Assembly: GCA_946539175.1 (NCBI GenBank)
Contig: CAMNHH010000093.1
Span: forward strand, 1-9,021
DNA: 9,021 nt
Direction of reading: 5' to 3'
DNA from: an uncultured Clostridia bacterium
Lineage (GTDB): Bacteria; Bacillota; Clostridia; Oscillospirales; Oscillospiraceae
Part shown: one piece after another, positions 6,133-9,021 of the stretch
Position numbering within the stretch: position 1 is the stretch's first letter
Layout of the letters: the number at the start of each line of letters is the position of its first letter
Position numbers and translations under genes: made by a program
The notes under the pieces: generated by a model
What the model was told of the DNA's origin: nothing
Seen by the model: only the letters and a program-made list of their open reading frames with translations
Database searches by the model: none

Positions 6133-7128
6133 ATGAATTACGATTACAATACCAACGTCAGACCCGAATCCATGGAGCGCATCACCACTCCCGCTCTGGC
6201 CCAGGCCTTTATCAATGAGCAGATCGAAGCCCTCCGGACTCAGATCGGAGACAAGAAGGTGCTGCTGGCCCTCTCCGGCGGTGTTGACTCCTCCGTTGTG
6301 GCCGCACTGCTGATCCAGGCGGTGGGCAAGCAGCTCACCTGCGTCCACGTCAACCACGGCCTGCTGCGGAAGGGCGAGCCCGAGCAGGTCATCGAGGTGT
6401 TCCGGAATCAGATGAAGGCCAATCTGGTCTATGTGGACGCGGTGGACCGCTTCCTGGACAAGCTGGCCGGTGTCACCGATCCCGAGGAAAAGCGCCACAT
6501 CATCGGCGCCGAGTTCATCCGCGTCTTCGAGGAGGAGGCCCGGAAGCTGGAGGACATCTCCTTCCTGGCCCAGGGTACCATCTACCCCGACATTCTGGAG
6601 TCCAAGGTGGGCGTCAAGGCCCATCACAATGTGGGCGGTCTGCCCGAGGACCTGAATTTCCAGCTGGTGGAGCCCGTCAAGCTGCTGTATAAGGACGAGG
6701 TCCGCGTGGTGGGCAAGGCTCTGGGCCTGCCCGACAATATGGTCTACCGTCAGCCCTTCCCGGGCCCCGGCCTGGGCGTGCGCTGCGTGGGCGCCATCAC
6801 CCGGGATCGCCTGGAGGCCGTCCGGGAGTCCGACGCCATCCTGCGGGAGGAGTTCTACAAGCACGGCCTGGACGAGAAGGTCTGGCAGTACTTCACCGTG
6901 GTGCCCGATTTCAAGACCACCGGCATCCGGGATGGCAAGCGGAGCTATGACTGGCCCGTGGTCATCCGTGCCGTCAATACCGTGGACGCTGTCACCGCCC
7001 AGCCCGCGGAGCTGAACTTCGCCTTCGTGCAGAAGCTGGTGGCCCGCATCACCGCCGAGGTTCCCCACGTCAACCGCGTCCTCTGGGACGTAACCCCCAA
7101 GCCCTCGGCCACAATTGAGTGGGAATGA
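6133..7128 (+). CDS. guaA: GMP synthase, ATP-pyrophosphatase subunit without glutaminase domain
   Basis: This 331-residue protein makes GMP from XMP, ATP and ammonia. It contains the ATP-PPase P-loop LSGGVDSS (47-54), HHNVGGLPEDLNFQLVEP (164-181), the dimerisation/XMP-binding signature RQPFPGPGLGVR (206-217) and the canonical C-terminus KPSATIEWE (323-331). Bacterial GuaA is normally about 510-520 residues, with an N-terminal class I glutamine amidotransferase domain. That domain is wholly absent here: only about 25 residues precede the ATP-PPase core, and the gene upstream is xpt, so this is not a frameshift remnant. The layout recalls the archaeal two-subunit enzyme (GuaAa plus GuaAb). Either a separate glutaminase subunit is encoded elsewhere or free ammonia is used. 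VNHGLLRKGE (73-82) has N where GuaA usually has D (VDHG/VDNG). It is the last gene of the operon; a strong terminator follows. Confidence 0.92.
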   Translation: MNYDYNTNVRPESMERITTPALAQAFINEQIEALRTQIGDKKVLLALSGGVDSSVVAALLIQAVGKQLTCVHVNHGLLRKGEPEQVIEVFRNQMKANLVYVDAVDRFLDKLAGVTDPEEKRHIIGAEFIRVFEEEARKLEDISFLAQGTIYPDILESKVGVKAHHNVGGLPEDLNFQLVEPVKLLYKDEVRVVGKALGLPDNMVYRQPFPGPGLGVRCVGAITRDRLEAVRESDAILREEFYKHGLDEKVWQYFTVVPDFKTTGIRDGKRSYDWPVVIRAVNTVDAVTAQPAELNFAFVQKLVARITAEVPHVNRVLWDVTPKPSATIEWE

Positions 7129-7172
7129 TTGCAAAAACGCCGGAAACCCCTCATATCTCCATCGAATAACGG

Positions 7173-7213
7173 AAAAAGAGCTGTCTGATTTTGAAGTCAG
7201 GCAGCTCTTTTTT
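7173..7213. terminator. Bidirectional intrinsic terminator between guaA and the ParB-GNAT gene
   Basis: AAAAAGAGCTGTCTGA pairs with TCAGGCAGCTCTTTTTT (a stem of about 14 pairs with one G-U), loop TTTTGAAG. A-runs and T-runs flank both sides, so it can end the plus-strand purine operon and the minus-strand gene whose stop codon is 4 bases away. Confidence 0.93.
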
Positions 7214-7216
7214 ACC

Positions 7217-8065
7217 TTATTTGATGTCGATCCAGATTCCAATATCTCGCATTTCGGAATCCGGGACAGCTTGATAGAATCTTTGCGCTTCATCGTTGCT
7301 GGCAGTCAGAGCAATCAGCGTGTCAACGTGTCGATCCTTCAGGTTTTCCCTCAGTGCAGAAAGCAGCTTTTGTGCCGCGCCTTGGTGACGGCAGCTTTTC
7401 AGCACGCAGATCCAATCCAGATAGGCTTTTATGGAACCGTCAAAATGCGAGGGGATCAAAACAGCGTCAATTCGGCCGATCACACGATCGTTTTGATATG
7501 CCAAAAAGGAAATCGCGTTAGAAAACCGCTTGTCGCGGAAACTGGCTGTAATGCTTTTAATATACGCCGCATCGATCTCCCAGCCCCAGAAGTCTTCTTC
7601 GGCCCGAAGCGCCCGTTCAAATGCCAGAACATCCGGGATCTCCTGTTCGGTATACGGCTTGACGATGATCCTGTTTCGTTCAACCTCCGCCTGCATACGG
7701 TCGCACCATTTGTCCCATTTTTCCCGGTATTCTTCCTCTGAAATGATTCTTGTCATCAGATCACAGGGCGACTCGATCCCCTGCTCCCGGCAGGCCGCTA
7801 CGCAGGCACGGTACATATCCCAAGACAGCTCGTCCTCATCCCAGACCAATGGAACCGCTTCGAGACCTGCCCGCAGTGCGGCCACCGCTCGGGTGTGTCC
7901 ATCCGTCATAACCGGCCTGCCGTCCAGCAGCTTGACCGGGATCGGCTCAAAGCAGGAAAGCTCTGCCGGGTTCAGCCAGGCTTCAATATCCCGTAACTTC
8001 TTTTCGGAAATATAAAACTGCGAGGGCTGTAAGTCTTTCAGGTTCAATTCATGGATGTGCATCAT
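7217..8065 (-). CDS. ParB-like domain fused to GNAT acetyltransferase
   Basis: This 282-residue two-domain protein has residues 1 to about 125 resembling a ParB/sulfiredoxin-like domain: ELNLKDLQPSQFYISEKKL (6-24), EPIPVKLLDGRPVMTDGHTR (40-59) and VPLVWDEDEL (71-80). The TDGHTRA motif (54-60) is the counterpart of the ParB DGxHR nucleotide-binding motif. Residues from about 133 to the end form a GNAT acetyltransferase. The acetyl-CoA-binding stretch is WICVLKSCRHQGAAQKLL (218-235), preceded by the beta strands AISFLAYQNDRVIGRIDAVL (184-203). No DNA-binding helix-turn-helix as in chromosomal ParB is visible, so a partitioning role is unlikely. The start codon directly follows the Nudix gene stop (ATGA-ATG arrangement), and GGAGGAG (8077-8071), made from the last Nudix codons, is the ribosome binding site. 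ATG at 8060-8062 is an equally good start. The substrate is unknown. GC and codon use are lower than in guaA next door. Confidence 0.82.
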   Translation of the reverse strand: MMHIHELNLKDLQPSQFYISEKKLRDIEAWLNPAELSCFEPIPVKLLDGRPVMTDGHTRAVAALRAGLEAVPLVWDEDELSWDMYRACVAACREQGIESPCDLMTRIISEEEYREKWDKWCDRMQAEVERNRIIVKPYTEQEIPDVLAFERALRAEEDFWGWEIDAAYIKSITASFRDKRFSNAISFLAYQNDRVIGRIDAVLIPSHFDGSIKAYLDWICVLKSCRHQGAAQKLLSALRENLKDRHVDTLIALTASNDEAQRFYQAVPDSEMRDIGIWIDIK

Positions 8066-8590
8066 TCATTCTCCTCCGAGCTGTTTTTCTTCGAAGAAAT
8101 ATCCCAGTGTGTCAACAAAGTCACCCTGATCGAATAATTCTTTTATCTGTTGCCTGTCAAGCCAGGCGATCTGCGCCACTTCTTTTGTCGTGGCCGTTTC
8201 CAAGGATACCGGGCCGTCATACGGAAACAGCCACACGTCCACAATATCCGAAAACCTGACGCCGTTCACGATTCTGCCGATTGTGGAACGTACGATCTTT
8301 CCGTCTTTCGGTTCCAGAGACAAGCCGACTTCTTCTTTTGTTTCCCGGAGAGCGCCCGTCAAGCTGTCCTCTCCCTTGAGAACAGAACCTCCGACACACT
8401 CCCATTTGAGCGGATGTGTCGGACGATCCGCGCTGCGTTGTGAAATCAGGTATTTCCCACACCTGTTTCTGATCCAGACGTGAACAACCAGATGATAGTT
8501 TCCCTGCGGTATCTCTTCACCGCGGACCTGATCCTGCCCGGTCAGTTCGCGTTTTTCATTATACAGATCCCATATTTCCTTGCTCTCCAT
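8066..8590 (-). CDS. Nudix hydrolase
   Basis: This 174-residue Nudix-superfamily protein would hydrolyse a nucleoside diphosphate linked to another group, or act on a related substrate. The Nudix box runs from G68 to L90 (G-x5-E-x7-RE-x2-EE-x-GL) with E74, R82, E83, E86 and E87 all present. The position usually filled by an aliphatic residue after RE is T84, a mild deviation. The N-terminus EIWDLYNEKRELTGQ (5-19) followed by RGEEIPQGNYHLVVHVWI (23-40) matches the Firmicutes subfamily related to YfcD and isopentenyl-diphosphate isomerase. Such proteins are often annotated only as Nudix domain proteins. The substrate cannot be read from the sequence. The ribosome binding site before the ATG is weak (GAGGCGG). 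It lies directly upstream of, and in the same transcript as, the ParB-GNAT gene. Confidence 0.9.
   Translation of the reverse strand: MESKEIWDLYNEKRELTGQDQVRGEEIPQGNYHLVVHVWIRNRCGKYLISQRSADRPTHPLKWECVGGSVLKGEDSLTGALRETKEEVGLSLEPKDGKIVRSTIGRIVNGVRFSDIVDVWLFPYDGPVSLETATTKEVAQIAWLDRQQIKELFDQGDFVDTLGYFFEEKQLGGE
8071..8077 (-). promoter_or_regulatory. Ribosome binding site of the ParB-GNAT gene inside the Nudix coding end
   Basis: GGAGGAG is formed by the last glycine-glycine codons of the Nudix gene and lies 5 bases before the next ATG. This tight junction points to translational coupling. Confidence 0.75.
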
Positions 8591-8691
8591 ATCCGCCTCA
8601 TATCTTCATTGGATGGATTGTTCGCGTTTTCTTTTGAACGCCTTGACCGGGCGGCGGGAAAAACCTGCCGCTGTTACGACGTTCTGAATGA

Positions 8692-9021
8692 TCAGTCCCA
8701 CAGGAATGAAAAGTGCCGGATCAGGAACGCTCGATATTCTTTGCTAAGCGGATCGTCCAGATGATCTCTGATATAGTTTGCGTGCAGCTTCTGCTCGGCA
8801 GGGTCGATCTCGGCGTATCGGTGAACAATTACGTTTCCGGCGGCCTCTTCTCGGAGAATCTCCGCATAGACGTTCGGGATATGCTCCGCCAGGACAACAG
8901 GCACGTCAACGCTGCTTTCCCATGTGTGGCCTTTGGTGTTTTTCAGGTTTACAGAAGAAACAGGCCGATAGATGAACCCTTCTTTCCCCTCGTACATCGT
9001 TTTCAATTGGTCCGGGAAGCG
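8692..9021 (-). CDS. Unrecognised protein, C-terminal 109 residues (5' end outside window)
   Basis: An open frame runs from the window edge to a TGA at 8692-8694. I do not recognise the family. The visible part begins RFPDQLKTMYEGKEGFIYRP, then has KGHTWESSVDVPVVLAEHIP, EILREEAAGNVIVHRYAEID and a C-terminus rich in charged and aromatic residues ending RHFSFLWD. It is predicted soluble, with no membrane segment or signal peptide visible. The possible internal starts (TTG at 9004-9006, ATG at 8995-8997) have no ribosome binding site, and the frame stays open to the edge. I therefore take it as a partial gene entering from the right. It is separated from the Nudix gene by 101 bases that contain a GC hairpin (GCGGCAGG/CCCGCCGC, one mismatch, loop TTTTT at roughly 8650-8672) but no T-run and no clear promoter. 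All three minus-strand genes may therefore share a transcript. Confidence 0.65.
   Translation of the reverse strand, partial: RFPDQLKTMYEGKEGFIYRPVSSVNLKNTKGHTWESSVDVPVVLAEHIPNVYAEILREEAAGNVIVHRYAEIDPAEQKLHANYIRDHLDDPLSKEYRAFLIRHFSFLWD

Noticed and set aside
6097..7293. Long minus-strand open frame opposite guaA
   Set aside because: It is an antisense shadow that also runs through the terminator at 7173-7213; guaA motifs on the plus strand are complete.
7115..7741. Plus-strand open frame downstream of guaA
   Set aside because: It is antisense to the GNAT domain of the minus-strand gene, runs through the terminator hairpin, and has no recognisable domain.

Overview
The window looks like a chromosomal segment of a GC-rich, gut-type Clostridia (Oscillospirales/Oscillospiraceae-like, e.g. 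the Flavonifractor-Intestinimonas neighbourhood). The reasons are the strong AGGAGG-type ribosome binding sites, sigma-A-like promoters, intrinsic terminators, and the family make-up: a YpsC-type rRNA methyltransferase, a YegS/DgkB-type lipid kinase, a long CofE-like protein, and Hpt and Xpt. The taxon is inferred from protein style, not proven.

Left part (1-1213, minus strand): a two-gene membrane module, an NfeD-family protein followed by an SPFH/band-7 (stomatin/QmcA-like) protein cut by the window edge. Its leader is the most interesting regulatory region here. It has a strong promoter (TTGACA / TATAAT), then a candidate yybP-ykoY (Mn2+) riboswitch whose P1 3' strand is shared with an intrinsic terminator, then a second complete promoter just before the nfeD ribosome binding site, which could bypass the riboswitch.

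Middle left (1376-3609, plus strand): one or two unexplained terminator-like hairpins, then a promoter driving a two-gene unit. This unit holds an RlmL/YpsC-type THUMP-domain RNA methyltransferase and, overlapping by GTGA, a diacylglycerol-kinase-family lipid kinase. It ends in a clear intrinsic terminator.

Centre (3655-7213, plus strand): a four-gene purine operon with its own promoter and terminator. The order is a 397-aa CofE-like (F420-0:glutamate ligase family) protein, hypoxanthine phosphoribosyltransferase (hpt), xanthine phosphoribosyltransferase (xpt), and a GMP synthase that has only the ATP-pyrophosphatase and dimerisation parts and no glutamine amidotransferase domain. Hpt and Xpt make IMP/GMP and XMP from bases; GuaA turns XMP into GMP. 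Why a CofE-like ligase leads this operon is unknown.

Right part (7217-9021, minus strand): three tightly organised, less GC-rich genes. In transcription order they are an unrecognised protein cut by the window edge, a Nudix hydrolase, and a fusion of a ParB-like domain with a GNAT acetyltransferase, which shares the bidirectional terminator with guaA. The lower GC and different codon use suggest an accessory, possibly acquired, segment. No tRNA, rRNA, CRISPR array, insertion sequence or attachment site was recognised.
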